A DNA stretch of 64,000 nt from Prescottella defluvii (GTDB taxonomy: Bacteria; Actinomycetota; Actinomycetes; Mycobacteriales; Mycobacteriaceae), in contig CP121458.1 of the NCBI GenBank assembly GCA_029690005.1, positions 1,612,001 through 1,676,000 on the forward strand. The letters are read 5' to 3'. The notes under the pieces were generated by a model. That model made no database searches. It saw only the letters and a list, made by a program, of their open reading frames with translations, and had not been told where the DNA came from. Below are positions 49,924 through 58,914 of the stretch, piece after piece (position 1 is the stretch's first letter; each line of letters opens with the position of its first letter). Both the position numbers and the translations under genes were made by a program.

Positions 49924-50958
49924 GTGCCTATCGCAACTCCCGAGGTCTACGCCGAGATGCTCGGTCGGGCCAAGGAGCACTCCTTCGCCTTCCCCGCCAT
50001 CAACTGCACGTCGTCGGAGACGATCAACGCGGCCATCAAGGGCTTCGCGGACGCCGGCAGCGACGGCATCATCCAGTTCTCGACCGGCGGCGCCGAGTTC
50101 GGTTCGGGCCTGGGTGTCAAGGACATGGTGACCGGTGCGGTCGCGCTCGCCGAGTTCGCGCACGTCGTCGCCGCCAAGTACGACGTCACGATCGCGCTGC
50201 ACACCGACCACTGCCCCAAGGACAAGCTCGACACCTTCGTCCGCCCGCTGCTCGCGATCTCGCAGGAGCGCGTGAACGCCGGCCGGAACCCGCTGTTCCA
50301 GTCGCACATGTGGGACGGCTCGGCCGTGCCGATCGACGAGAACCTCGCGATCGCGCAGGAGCTGCTGAAGCTGTCGAAGGCCGCGAACATCATCCTCGAG
50401 GTCGAGATCGGCGTCGTCGGCGGTGAAGAGGACGGCGTCGAGGCCGAGATCAACGACAAGCTGTACACGTCGCGCGAGGACTTCGAGAAGACCGTCGACG
50501 CGCTCGGTGTCGGCGAGAACGGCAAGTACCTGCTGGCCGCGACGTTCGGCAACGTCCACGGCGTCTACAAGCCGGGCAACGTCGTCCTCAAGCCGGAGGT
50601 GCTGAAGGAGGGCCAGGAGGCCGCGACCGCCAAGCTCGGCCTGGCCGCCGGCTCCCAGCCGTTCGACTTCGTCTTCCACGGCGGCTCGGGCTCGCTGAAG
50701 TCGGAGATCGAGGACTCGCTGCGCTACGGCGTCGTGAAGATGAACGTCGACACCGACACCCAGTACGCGTTCTCGCGTCCGATCGCCGGTCACTTCTTCT
50801 CCAACTACGACGGCGTCCTGAAGGTCGACGGCGAGGTCGGTAACAAGAAGGTCTACGACCCGCGCAGCTACCTCAAGAAGGCCGAGGCCGGCATGACCGC
50901 TCGCGTCATCGAGGCCTGCAACGACCTCAAGTCCGCGGGCCGCTCGGTCTCCGCTTAG
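49924..50958 (+). CDS. fba: Class II fructose-bisphosphate aldolase
   Basis: 344 residues, intact. Zinc ligands visible in ALHTDHCPKD, FGNVHGVYKPGN and FHGGSGSLK, with EVEIGVVGGEEDG as the class II signature. It splits fructose-1,6-bisphosphate to DHAP and G3P in glycolysis and gluconeogenesis. GTG start at 49924 after GGAGGA. The strongly biased codon use fits high expression. Matches M. tuberculosis Rv0363c in position. Confidence 0.96.
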   Translation: MPIATPEVYAEMLGRAKEHSFAFPAINCTSSETINAAIKGFADAGSDGIIQFSTGGAEFGSGLGVKDMVTGAVALAEFAHVVAAKYDVTIALHTDHCPKDKLDTFVRPLLAISQERVNAGRNPLFQSHMWDGSAVPIDENLAIAQELLKLSKAANIILEVEIGVVGGEEDGVEAEINDKLYTSREDFEKTVDALGVGENGKYLLAATFGNVHGVYKPGNVVLKPEVLKEGQEAATAKLGLAAGSQPFDFVFHGGSGSLKSEIEDSLRYGVVKMNVDTDTQYAFSRPIAGHFFSNYDGVLKVDGEVGNKKVYDPRSYLKKAEAGMTARVIEACNDLKSAGRSVSA

Positions 50959-50992
50959 TCGAGGTCCGGCGAGGGTCTCCCTCGCATGCACT

Positions 50993-51052
50993 CACGTTTG
51001 CGCACTTGTCGCTGTCTCCTGGTTCGGGGGCAGCGGTGAGTGCGCAAACGTG
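50993..51052. terminator. Palindromic terminator between fba and the convergent gene
   Basis: CACGTTTGCGCACT (50993-51006) pairs with 51039-51052; an inner CGCTG/CAGCG stem lies at about 51010-51035. Downstream of fba and of the membrane-protein gene ending at 51062. Confidence 0.75.
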
Positions 51053-51061
51053 TTTCAGGGC

Positions 51062-51616
51062 CTAGTCGGGGTTGCAGACCTTCCAGTTGCCGTCGATGCG
51101 CGACAGGTCGAACGTGCGCGGTGAGGCGTCCGACGGGTTCGCCTTCGTGTGCGCGGTGACCTGGGCGATCGCCGAATCCCCGTTGACCTGGACCGCGTCG
51201 ATGCTCGTGACGACGGGAATGCTGTCGCCCGCCACGGCGTCGCGGTGGACGTCGGCGAACTCGGCGGGCGGGATGTCGCGGTAGAAGTCGGACAGGGCGC
51301 CGCACGTCGACGACTGCAGCGTGGTCAGGTCGCCCGACTCGAGAGCCGTCACGAACGTGTCGACGGCGTCGCGGACCTGCGATTCGGTTGCGTTGGCCGC
51401 CCCGCCCCGGGCGATCACGAACCCTGCGACACCGAGGGCTGCGAGGACGCCGACTACCGCGACGGTCGACGCGATCACCCAGCCGCGCTTGCCGCCGCGG
51501 CGCCCACCCGACTCGGGGGCCCGTGCGGCCGGTGCGGCCGGTGCGGCCGGTGCGATGCGCTGCGGGCCGGCGCCGGTCGGCGCGGGACTGGGCTGGATGT
51601 CGTCGGTGTCGGGCAC
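51062..51616 (-). CDS. Membrane-anchored protein with NTF2-like C-terminal domain (Rv0361-like)
   Basis: 184 residues. Ala/Pro-rich N terminus (three AAP units encoded by a CCGGTGCGG-type tandem repeat near 51520-51550), one transmembrane helix (VIASTVAVVGVLAALGVAGFVI, about 48) and an extracytoplasmic domain resembling DUF4878/lumazine-binding-like domains (RDAVDTFVTALESGDLTTL, GNWKVCNPD at the end). GTG start at 51616. Function unknown. Confidence 0.72.
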   Translation of the reverse strand: MPDTDDIQPSPAPTGAGPQRIAPAAPAAPAARAPESGGRRGGKRGWVIASTVAVVGVLAALGVAGFVIARGGAANATESQVRDAVDTFVTALESGDLTTLQSSTCGALSDFYRDIPPAEFADVHRDAVAGDSIPVVTSIDAVQVNGDSAIAQVTAHTKANPSDASPRTFDLSRIDGNWKVCNPD

Positions 51617-51695
51617 GTGACGCCTCTCGATGCGGGAGCGTGATCAACTGGTGGGCAGCCTATCGGCCCCCGTACGACGCCGGGCATCGTGGACG

Positions 51696-51701
51696 TAACC
51701 T
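51696..51701 (+). promoter_or_regulatory. -10 box (TAACCT) of a probable leaderless transcript
   Basis: TAACCT ends 7 nt before the ATG at 51709, with no ribosome site. Confidence 0.45.
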
Positions 51702-51708
51702 GGACGCC

Positions 51709-52125
51709 ATGACGTCATTCGGTGATCTTCTCGGCCCGCAGCCCACTCTGCTTCCCGGTGACGAGGAGGCGGAGTCGGCTCTGCTGAACCACGAGGACCC
51801 GGCGAAGGTCGCCGCCGAGCACCCCACCGCATCGATCGCGTGGGCGTACCTCGCGGAGGCGGCGCTCGAGCAGGGACAGACCATCACGGCGTACGCGTAC
51901 GCCCGAACCGGCTACCACCGCGGTCTCGACCAGCTGCGCCGCAACGGGTGGAAGGGCTTCGGCGCCGTCCCGTACAGCCACGAGCCCAACCGCGGTTTCC
52001 TGCGCTGCGTCGCGGCACTCGCCAAGGCCGCTCAGTCGATCGGCGAGAACGACGAGTACGCGCGCTGCCTGGATCTACTCGAGGACAGCGACCCGCGGGC
52101 CGCCGAAGCACTTGGTCTCGGCTAG
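51709..52125 (+). CDS. DUF3151-family protein (Rv0360c-like)
   Basis: 138 residues, intact. Helical repeat-like protein with conserved PHEPNRGFLRC-type motif (SHEPNRGFLRCVAALAKAA) and HPTASIAWAYLAEAAL; this matches the actinobacterial DUF3151 family as I remember it. Cytoplasmic, no catalytic motif. The downstream membrane protein overlaps its last 14 nt. Confidence 0.82.
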   Translation: MTSFGDLLGPQPTLLPGDEEAESALLNHEDPAKVAAEHPTASIAWAYLAEAALEQGQTITAYAYARTGYHRGLDQLRRNGWKGFGAVPYSHEPNRGFLRCVAALAKAAQSIGENDEYARCLDLLEDSDPRAAEALGLG

Positions 52126-53256
52126 CCGCTTCCTTCCACGACCGGCAGCGGGCCGGGACCGGATCGCGGCGGGTATCCGCCGACTGAAGGTCTCGGCGCT
52201 GCCGGTTCTGCAGTGCGGCCTGGCCGCCGGCATCGCGTGGTTCGTCGCCACGACGGTCGTCGGCCACACCCGCCCGTTCTTCGCGCCCATCGCGGCGGTG
52301 GTCTCCCTCGGGCTGTCGCTGGGCGCCCGGCTGCGTCGGTCGGTGGAACTGGTCTGCGGCGTGACGGTCGGAATCGGTGTCGGCGACTTGATCATTTCGT
52401 TCATCGGCACCGGTGCCTGGCAGATCACGCTGGTCGTCACGTTGGCGATGGGGACCGCCGTCCTGATCGGTTCGGGTCCCATCTTCTCGATGCAGGCCGG
52501 CACGTCGGCGGTGCTGGTGGCGACGCTGCTGCCGCCCGGTGACGCGGGCGGCTTCGAGCGGATGGTCGACGCACTCGTCGGCGGGCTCGTCGGTGTCGCG
52601 GTCGTCGCGATCGTCCCGACCCATCCCGTGCGCCGGGCCCGGCGCGATGCCGCCGGGATCCTCGCGACTGCGGGCGAGGTGCTGCAGCTCGTGGCCGACG
52701 GGCTCATCGAGAACGACCCCAAGCCGATCGAGAAGGCGCTGCGCAAGGCGCGTGCGACCCAGTCGGCGATCGATTCGCTGCGCAGCAACCTCTCGGGTGG
52801 CCGGGAGATCAGCCGGATCTCGCCGCTCTACTGGGGCAGCCGCGCCCGGCTGGAGCGGCTCACCGCGACGGCCGACCCGATCGACAACGCGATGCGCAAC
52901 ATCCGCGTGCTGTCACGCCGGTCGCTCTCGCTGGTGCGCGACGACGAGATCCTCGATCCGCGCCTGGTCGACCAGATCGAGAAACTCTCGCACGCGTTGG
53001 ACGTGCTGCGGCGGATGATCCTCGCCGAGCCGGGGAGCAGCCGGATCAGGCCGAGGCGGCGCGGGTCCTGCGCACGGTCTCGTCCGGGATGAAGCCCGAA
53101 CTGGTCGAGCATGCGGGCATCTCCGCGACGGTCGTGTTCGCGCAGATCCGTTCTCTCATCGTGGATCTGCTGCAGGTCGCGGGGCTGGGTCGGATCTCCG
53201 CGATCGCGACGCTGCCCCCGACGGTTCCCAAGCCCGCGTACCGGCCCGACCTCTGA
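52112..53256 (+). CDS. FUSC-family (aromatic-acid-exporter-like) membrane protein, one frame break
   Basis: About 381 residues. Four to six N-terminal transmembrane helices with FUSC features (GIAWFVATTVVGHTRPFFAP, SMQAGTSAVLVATLL) and a long helical cytoplasmic C-terminal part. TTG start at 52112 inside the DUF3151 gene; the next usable start would lie further in. One base is missing near 53035. Family members are thought to export aromatic acids or siderophores in some bacteria; here unknown. Confidence 0.76.
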
Positions 53257-53268
53257 TCACCTTTTCAT

Positions 53269-53288
53269 ATATGCGAATGTATGCATAT
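53269..53288. promoter_or_regulatory. Candidate metal-regulator operator upstream of the CDF gene
   Basis: ATATGC (53269-53274) and GCATAT (53283-53288) with an 8-nt spacer in an AT-rich patch 30 nt before the CDF start. The size and AT content resemble ArsR/SmtB sites such as those found upstream of metal efflux genes. Confidence 0.5.
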
Positions 53289-53317
53289 GATGGGCCCGAT
53301 CCAAGAGGAGGGTGATC

Positions 53318-54253
53318 ATGGGAGCAGGTCACGGGCACAGCCACGGCAACGTCGTGAGCACTGGTGGCGCCGGTCCGTCGCACGCGCGGATTCGCAAGAT
53401 GGTGATCGCGCTCGGCATCCTGCTCGCGTTCCTGGTCCTCGAGGTGGTCGTCGGTCTGACCATCGGATCCCTCGCACTGCTCGCCGACGCCGGTCACATG
53501 CTCACCGACGTCGTCGGCATGTCGATGGGGCTCACGGCGCTGCTGTTGGCCAAGCAGGGATCCAAGGCGGCCGCCCGCACCTTCGGCTGGCATCGCGCCG
53601 AGGTCCTGACCGCGATGGCCAACGCCGTCCTCCTGCTCGGCGTAGCGGTGTTCGTGATGTACGAGGCGATCGGCCGAATCGGCGACGCCCCCGAGATCCC
53701 CGGCGTCCCGCTGATGGCCACCGCCGCCGCGGGCCTGGCCGCCAACATCGTGGTGATGCTGATGCTGCGGGCCGACGCCAAGGACTCGATCGCGGTCCGT
53801 GGCGCCTACCTCGAGGTGCTCGCCGACGCGGTCGGCAGCGTCGGTGTCCTCATCGCCGGTGCCGCGCTGGTGCTGTTCGACTGGACCTACGCCGACGTCG
53901 TCGTCGGTGTGCTGATCTCGCTGTGGGTCGTGCCCCGCGCGCTCAAGCTGGCCGGGTCGGCGCTGCGCATCCTCACGCAGGCCTCCCCGGTGGGCGTCGA
54001 CGTCGACATGGTCAGGGGCGACCTGCGCGCGGTGCCGGGGGTGTCGGACGTGCACGACCTGCACGTGTGGACGCTGACCACCGGCATGGATGTCGCGACG
54101 GTGCACCTGACCATGGACCGCGACGACACGGATTCGCAGCAGGTGCTGGCGGCGGCCAAGACCGTGCTCGACGCGCACGGCCTCAGCCACGCCACCGTCC
54201 AGGTCGAGTCCGGCGTCGAGGGATCGCGGTGCCAGGAGGACCTCACCTGGTGA
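53318..54253 (+). CDS. Cation diffusion facilitator (metal efflux)
   Basis: 311 residues, intact, six transmembrane helices. N-terminal His-rich GHGHSHGN, helix 2 metal site DAGHMLTD (HxxxD) and helix 5 EVLADAVG, with Glu where a classical zinc CDF has His. The C-terminal cytoplasmic domain DVHDLHVWTLTTGMDVATVH is typical. Exports Zn, Co or similar by proton antiport. ATG at 53318 after GAGGAGG. The Glu form is, to my memory, seen in other actinobacterial members. Confidence 0.87.
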   Translation: MGAGHGHSHGNVVSTGGAGPSHARIRKMVIALGILLAFLVLEVVVGLTIGSLALLADAGHMLTDVVGMSMGLTALLLAKQGSKAAARTFGWHRAEVLTAMANAVLLLGVAVFVMYEAIGRIGDAPEIPGVPLMATAAAGLAANIVVMLMLRADAKDSIAVRGAYLEVLADAVGSVGVLIAGAALVLFDWTYADVVVGVLISLWVVPRALKLAGSALRILTQASPVGVDVDMVRGDLRAVPGVSDVHDLHVWTLTTGMDVATVHLTMDRDDTDSQQVLAAAKTVLDAHGLSHATVQVESGVEGSRCQEDLTW

Positions 54254-54265
54254 CAGCGTGAGGTC
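54239..54265. terminator. Terminator between CDF and SDR genes
   Basis: GACCTCAC (54239-54246) and GTGAGGTC (54258-54265) with an 11-nt loop that contains the CDF stop codon. Confidence 0.6.
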
Positions 54266-54274
54266 GGTGGATCC

Positions 54275-55197
54275 TCAGCGGTAGCCGTCGGTGTTCGCGG
54301 GCAGGTCGCGGTCCTGCACCTCGACGATGTAGCGCCAGCTGTCGGGTCGTGAGCCGTCCACGTCGGTGAAGCCGTACCGCTGCGCCAGTTGCCCGCTGGA
54401 GACGACCTGGCCGCTGTACCCACCTGCATCCGGCGCCGCGGCCAGCGCCGCGACCGCCCGGCCGACGAACGTGGGGACTCGGAGATCGCGAAGTGCGGTT
54501 CCCGCTCGAGCGCGTCACGCCAGTTGTCCTCCGTGACGCCGAAGATTTCCAGCATCATCTCCGACCGCAGCCAGCCCGGTGTCACCGCGACGGCGGCGCC
54601 GCCGTGCGGAGCCAGTTCGTGCGCCTGCGCGATGGTCATCCGCTGCACGGCCGCCTTGACGAGGTCGTAGTAGAAGCCGACCTGGTGCCGGTAGGCGACG
54701 TTGTATTCCGCGGTGCCGTCGGTCATCTCGACGACCAGCCCGCCCGGCCGACGGATCAGCAGGGGCAGCGCGAAGTGACTGGTGATCGCGTGGGTGTCGA
54801 TGCCCATCCGCAGCATCCGCAGGCCGCCGTCCAGGTCGTGTTCCCACAACGTGGTGCCGAACTGGGCGTAGCGATCGCCGCCGAAGATGTCGTTGACCAG
54901 GATGTCGAGGCGGCCGTGTTCGGAGTCGATCCGTTCGACGAGGGCGCGTACCTGGTCCGGTTCGAGGTGGTCGACGCGCAGCGCCACGCCGTCCCCGCCG
55001 GCGGCGGCGATCAGTTCGCCGGTCTCCTCGATGGTTTCGGGTCGGCCGATCTCCGAACGTCCGGCCGCCCGGCTGCCGCGTCCGGTCGCGTAGACGGTGG
55101 CGCCCGCCCGGGCCAACTCGACCGCGATGGCCCGGCCCGCGCCGCGCGTCGCGCCGGCGACGAGCGCGACCTTGCCGGACAGGTCCGGGGCGGTCAT
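54275..55197 (-). CDS. Short-chain dehydrogenase, one frame break
   Basis: About 307 residues. Cofactor site AGATRGAGRAIAVELARAG, then the atypical ILVNDIFGG where classical SDRs have NNAG, and YDLVKAA with Tyr/Lys. It is longer than usual with an extra C-terminal region (GGYSGQVVSSG, DGSRPDSWRYIVEV). One base is missing near 54478. ATG at 55197 overlaps the stop of the upstream PPOX gene. Reaction unknown. Confidence 0.8.
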
Positions 55198-55658
55198 CGG
55201 CTGGTCCTGGTGACGTCGGCGCCGGGGCGCCAGAGGTCGACGTGCAGGCGGTCCTCCGACACCGTGGTGAGCACCACCTCGTCGACACCGAGTTCGAAGA
55301 CGTGCGCGTCCGCGCCGGGGTTCTCCGGGTAGGAGTCGAGGATCGTCTGCTTCTCGGTGCCGGTCAGCTCGCGTGCGCGTCCGGAGATCTTGGCGTCGCC
55401 GCCCTCCATCGTGTGGTGGCCTGGGTTCGAGTGCAGCGAGTAGCGCGGATCCCGCTGCAGGTCCCGCGCCTTCCGTGCACCGGGCATCGATCCGAGCACG
55501 AGCAGTCCACGGAAGATCTCGACCTCCGTGCCACTCACCCGCGGCGAGCCGTCGGCTCGTAGCGTCGCCAGGACGTGGTGCTCGTGCGCGGTGAGCCGCG
55601 CGTGGACGGCCTCGGCCAGTGCCGGGGCCTGCTGGGAGAACTCCTGCCAGGTTGTCAT
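55194..55658 (-). CDS. PPOX-class (pyridoxamine-phosphate-oxidase-like) flavin protein
   Basis: 154 residues, intact. Split beta-barrel of the PNPOx/F420 type: HVLATLRADGSPRVSGTEVEI, ARDLQRDPRYSLHSNP, and KISGRARELTG. Binds FMN or F420. ATG at 55658 (MTTWQ) preferred to the one at 55688 because it begins the conserved fold. Coupled to the downstream SDR by an ATGA overlap and divergent from a WYL regulator. Confidence 0.82.
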   Translation of the reverse strand: MTTWQEFSQQAPALAEAVHARLTAHEHHVLATLRADGSPRVSGTEVEIFRGLLVLGSMPGARKARDLQRDPRYSLHSNPGHHTMEGGDAKISGRARELTGTEKQTILDSYPENPGADAHVFELGVDEVVLTTVSEDRLHVDLWRPGADVTRTSR

Positions 55659-55681
55659 GACATCAGTGTGCGGCCACATCG

Positions 55682-55698
55682 CTGACATCTTGTGTCAG
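55682..55698. promoter_or_regulatory. Palindrome in the PPOX/WYL divergent gap
   Basis: CTGACA and TGTCAG arms with a 5-nt centre, 24 nt before the PPOX start (minus) and 23 nt before the WYL start. Likely bound by the WYL regulator. Confidence 0.5.
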
Positions 55699-55708
55699 TG
55701 ATTTTCCG

Positions 55709-55714
55709 TAGGCT
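55709..55714 (+). promoter_or_regulatory. -10 box (TAGGCT) of a probable leaderless WYL transcript
   Basis: TAGGCT ends 6 nt before the ATG at 55721; no ribosome site. Confidence 0.45.
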
Positions 55715-55720
55715 CCGGTC

Positions 55721-56677
55721 ATGCGCTCGAGCCGACTCCTCGACCTGATGCTGCGCCTGCAGGGCGGTCCCGGCACCACGGCCGCGCGCCTGGCCGACCA
55801 GCTGGGGGTCTCGGTGCGGACGATCTACCGGGACGTCGCCGCGCTGCAGGCCGCGGGTGTGCCGGTGTGGACCGAGAGTGGTCCGGGTGGCGGCATCCGC
55901 CTGCTCGACGGCTGGCAGTCCAAGCTCAGCGGTATGACCGGCGCGGAGACGTCGGCGCTGATGCTGCTGGGTATCCCGGGGCTCGCCGACGATCTGGGCC
56001 TGGCCGACGTCACCGCCCGCGCGGAGTCGAAACTGCTGGGCGCGCTGCCGCTTCCGCTGCGGACGGGTGCACTGCTGTGGCGCGAGCGCCTGCACATCGA
56101 CGCTCCGGGCTGGTTCGCGAAGCCGTCGGACACGGGGGAGTTGGCGGCGGTCGCGACGGCGGTACTCGAGGGGCGTCGGCTGCGGATCCGCTACCGCAGG
56201 GGTGCGCGGGAGGCGTCGCGGACGCTCGATCCGCTCGGTCTGGTCGCGAAGGCGGGCGTCTGGTATCTCGTTGCGCGGCACCGGGACCGGACGCTGTCGT
56301 ACCGTGTGTCGCGGATCGGCGCGGCGCACCTCCTCGGCGAGCCGGCGCGCCGTCCGGAGTCGTTCGACCTGGCCTCCTGGTGGGCCGAATCGCAGGCGGA
56401 GTTCGATCGTGCGTTGCTGCGCTTCCCGTGCCGGGTGCGGCTGTCGCCGTACGCGTGGCGGCGGCTGCCGTCGGTGGTGGGGGAGGAGGCGGCGAAGGTG
56501 ACGCCCTCCGAGCCCGACGAACAGGGTTGGGCGACGGTCGATCTGATGCTCGAGGCCGAGGAAGTGGCGCTCGACCAGTTCTTCGCGCTGGGGCCGGGTA
56601 TCGAGGTCCTGGAACCGTCGTCGCTGCGGGAGGCGCTGCGGGAAGCCGCGCTGCGGACGGCGCGCCTCAACGAGTGA
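55721..56677 (+). CDS. HTH/WYL-domain transcriptional regulator
   Basis: 318 residues, intact. N-terminal DeoR-like HTH (TTAARLADQLGVSVRTIYRDVAAL, about residues 18-45) and a WYL domain (RTLDPLGLVAKAGVWYLVARHR) followed by the WCX C-terminal extension. WYL proteins sense ligands, sometimes nucleotides. Divergent from the PPOX-SDR pair and probably regulates it through the palindrome in the gap. Confidence 0.87.
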   Translation: MRSSRLLDLMLRLQGGPGTTAARLADQLGVSVRTIYRDVAALQAAGVPVWTESGPGGGIRLLDGWQSKLSGMTGAETSALMLLGIPGLADDLGLADVTARAESKLLGALPLPLRTGALLWRERLHIDAPGWFAKPSDTGELAAVATAVLEGRRLRIRYRRGAREASRTLDPLGLVAKAGVWYLVARHRDRTLSYRVSRIGAAHLLGEPARRPESFDLASWWAESQAEFDRALLRFPCRVRLSPYAWRRLPSVVGEEAAKVTPSEPDEQGWATVDLMLEAEEVALDQFFALGPGIEVLEPSSLREALREAALRTARLNE

Positions 56678-56714
56678 TCCCCGAGCAGTGCTCGGGGACG
56701 GGTCATCCCGGGGT

Positions 56715-57806
56715 ATGACGTCCGGACGTCGAAACATCGCCCGCCGAGCGGATGCGGCGCCCCGCCCGCGGTGGTGGACTCGTACCGTGCGTGAACAGGT
56801 GTTGTATTCGTTGCTGGTCGGTCTGGCGGTGTCGTCGGCGATCTCGCTGCCGCTCGTGGTGTGGCACTACCGGCGGTTCGGGCGGGTGTCGGCGGCGCGG
56901 ATGGCGCTCGTCGGCGCCGCGGTCACGTACGGGGCCGGTGTCGTCGCGTTCACGATGTTCCCGCTGCCGGATCTCACTCCGGCCTGGTGCGAGGCCTTCG
57001 CCGCGAGCGATCCGGTGCTGCGGCCGTTCACGTTCGTCTCGGACATCCGCCGCGACACCGCGGGCATGAGCCTGGTCGCCACCCTGACCAGTACCGCGGT
57101 GATGCAGGTGGTGCTCAACGTGGTGCTGTTCGTGCCGTTCGGCATTCTCGGACGGCTCCTGTTCGAGCGGTCGCGCGCCACGACCGTAGTGGCCGCGGCG
57201 ATGGTGTCGCTGGCGATCGAGCTCACGCAGTACACGGCGGTCTGGGGGATCTTTCCGTGCGCCTATCGGATCGCCGACGTCGACGACCTGATGCTCAACA
57301 CCTCGGGCGCAGTGCTCGGTGTCGCGGTGGCCGGGGTGGGCATGCGGCTGGTGCCCACCCGCGAGCGGTTGGCCGCGGGACGGGTTGTCCCGCGCCGGGT
57401 GACGGTGTGGCGTCGCTGGATCGGCATGATCGTCGACCTCAGTGCCGTGGGTTTCGTGTACGCGTCGACGGTTGTGGCGGTGCATCTCGTGCTCGATGTC
57501 CTGGGCGCGAAGTCCGACGGCTTCGTGGTCGGCAATCTGGTCGCCTGCTTCGTCGCGGGCGCAGTCGTCGTCGTGCCCGCTTTGATGGGCTCGGGCGCGT
57601 CGTTCGGACAGCGGGCGGTGTGGCTGCAGCCGGCGTGGGCGAACCCTCCGGGGGCGGCGCGGCGGCTCGTCCGCGCGCTCGCGGTTCCAGGCGGGTGCGC
57701 GGTGCTGGTCGCGGTCGGTGCCGCACCGTTCGCCGTGCTGTGGCTGTTCGCGGCTGTCGGGTCCGTCGCGCTCACCCGGGACGGTCGGGGCTGTCGGGAG
57801 TTTTAA
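56715..57806 (+). CDS. VanZ-RDD fusion membrane protein
   Basis: 363 residues, intact. N-terminal VanZ-like half (VVAFTMFPLPD, NVVLFVPFGILGRLLF, SLAIELTQYTAVWGIFPCAYRIADVDDLMLN) and a C-terminal RDD half (RRWIGMIVDLSAVGFVYA, SGASFGQRAVWLQPAW). About eight transmembrane helices. VanZ proteins modify glycopeptide susceptibility in some bacteria; the physiological role is uncertain. ATG at 56715. Confidence 0.82.
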   Translation: MTSGRRNIARRADAAPRPRWWTRTVREQVLYSLLVGLAVSSAISLPLVVWHYRRFGRVSAARMALVGAAVTYGAGVVAFTMFPLPDLTPAWCEAFAASDPVLRPFTFVSDIRRDTAGMSLVATLTSTAVMQVVLNVVLFVPFGILGRLLFERSRATTVVAAAMVSLAIELTQYTAVWGIFPCAYRIADVDDLMLNTSGAVLGVAVAGVGMRLVPTRERLAAGRVVPRRVTVWRRWIGMIVDLSAVGFVYASTVVAVHLVLDVLGAKSDGFVVGNLVACFVAGAVVVVPALMGSGASFGQRAVWLQPAWANPPGAARRLVRALAVPGGCAVLVAVGAAPFAVLWLFAAVGSVALTRDGRGCREF

Positions 57807-57907
57807 CCGGTCCGAGATCGTCGACGCGAGAGCGGCATTCGAGAATACTGCGACTACTGTGGAGAAATCCGCTGTCCAGTCCGAGGATGCTTCTCTACGA
57901 TCGCGAC

Positions 57908-58822
57908 ATGGCTGATCCGCATCCCCACGTGTACTACCGCGACCGAATCGTCCCCGCGCACGAGGCGACGCTCGGTGTCGCGACGTCGGCAGTCCTGTAC
58001 GGCCTGAGCGTGTACACGGTGTTCCCGGTCCACGTCGATGGCAGCACGCGCACGGCGTTCCGGTTGGCGGATCACTACCGGCGACTTGTCGAGTCCTGCA
58101 AGATCATCGGCATCGATCGCTTCGCCGACGAATGGAGCTTCGGTCGGTTCGTTTCGGCCGCAACCGAACTCGTCGCCGCCAACGCCCCGGGGTCGGACGT
58201 CTTCGTGCGCGCCACCGTGCACGTCGACGAGTCGATCCCCGGGACCCGCGTCCGCGGCCTGCGCACCGCGGTGTCGATGTTCGTCTACGACGCGGTCCCG
58301 ATCGTCCCGCAGGACGGCATGCGTCTGAAGACCAGCACGTGGCGCCGCATCCCCGACTTCGCCATCCCGTCGCGGGCCAAGGTCAACGGCGCGTACGTCA
58401 ACTCGGTGCTGGCCAAGCAGGACGCGATCGACGCCGGCTACGACGACGCGATCTTCCTCGACGGCGCCGGGCACGTGTGCGAGCTGAGCGCCGCGAACAT
58501 CTTCCTGGTGCGCGGTGGCACGCTGATCACCCCCGACGCGTCGTGCGACATCCTCGACGGCATCAATCGGCGTACCCTGCTCACCCTCGCCGGTGAGGAG
58601 GTCATCCCGGTCGTCGAGCGGACCGTCGACCTCACCGAGCTGTACATCGCCGACGAGGTGTTCGTCACCGGCACGTCGGCGGGCGTTGCGCCGGTGATCG
58701 AGGTCGACGGGCGGATGGTCGGCGACGGGAAGCCGGGCCCGGTTTGCGAGGTCCTTCGCAAGCGGCACGCGTCGGCGCTGCGCTCCGACGAGCTGCACGG
58801 CTGGGTCACCGACCTGGGCTGA
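57908..58822 (+). CDS. Class IV PLP aminotransferase (branched-chain-type)
   Basis: 304 residues. PLP fold IV with Lys candidate in RAKVNGAYVNSVLAKQD, then EVCELSAANIFLV-like HVCELSAANIFLVRGG and VFVTGTSAGVAPV. Related to IlvE and to D-amino acid or 4-amino-4-deoxychorismate lyase enzymes. The start could also be at 57887; neither has a clear ribosome site. Next to chorismate mutase, so an aminodeoxychorismate lyase role is worth considering, though the motif balance looks branched-chain-like. Confidence 0.78.
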   Translation: MADPHPHVYYRDRIVPAHEATLGVATSAVLYGLSVYTVFPVHVDGSTRTAFRLADHYRRLVESCKIIGIDRFADEWSFGRFVSAATELVAANAPGSDVFVRATVHVDESIPGTRVRGLRTAVSMFVYDAVPIVPQDGMRLKTSTWRRIPDFAIPSRAKVNGAYVNSVLAKQDAIDAGYDDAIFLDGAGHVCELSAANIFLVRGGTLITPDASCDILDGINRRTLLTLAGEEVIPVVERTVDLTELYIADEVFVTGTSAGVAPVIEVDGRMVGDGKPGPVCEVLRKRHASALRSDELHGWVTDLG

Positions 58823-58901
58823 TGGACGACACGCGCGGTGACCGGTCCGCCGGCTCGAGATCGGGTAGTGAACTACCTACGTCCCCGGGTGGTCGCCTAC
58901 C

Positions 58902-58907
58902 TAGCGT
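58902..58907 (+). promoter_or_regulatory. -10 box (TAGCGT) of a probable leaderless chorismate mutase transcript
   Basis: TAGCGT ends 7 nt before the ATG at 58915; no ribosome site. Confidence 0.42.
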
Positions 58908-58914
58908 TGATGAC

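Noticed and set aside
57887-57908. Upstream ATG at 57887 for the aminotransferase
   Set aside because: Its ribosome-site-like GAGG directly touches the ATG; the start at 57908 is kept, although neither is decisive.
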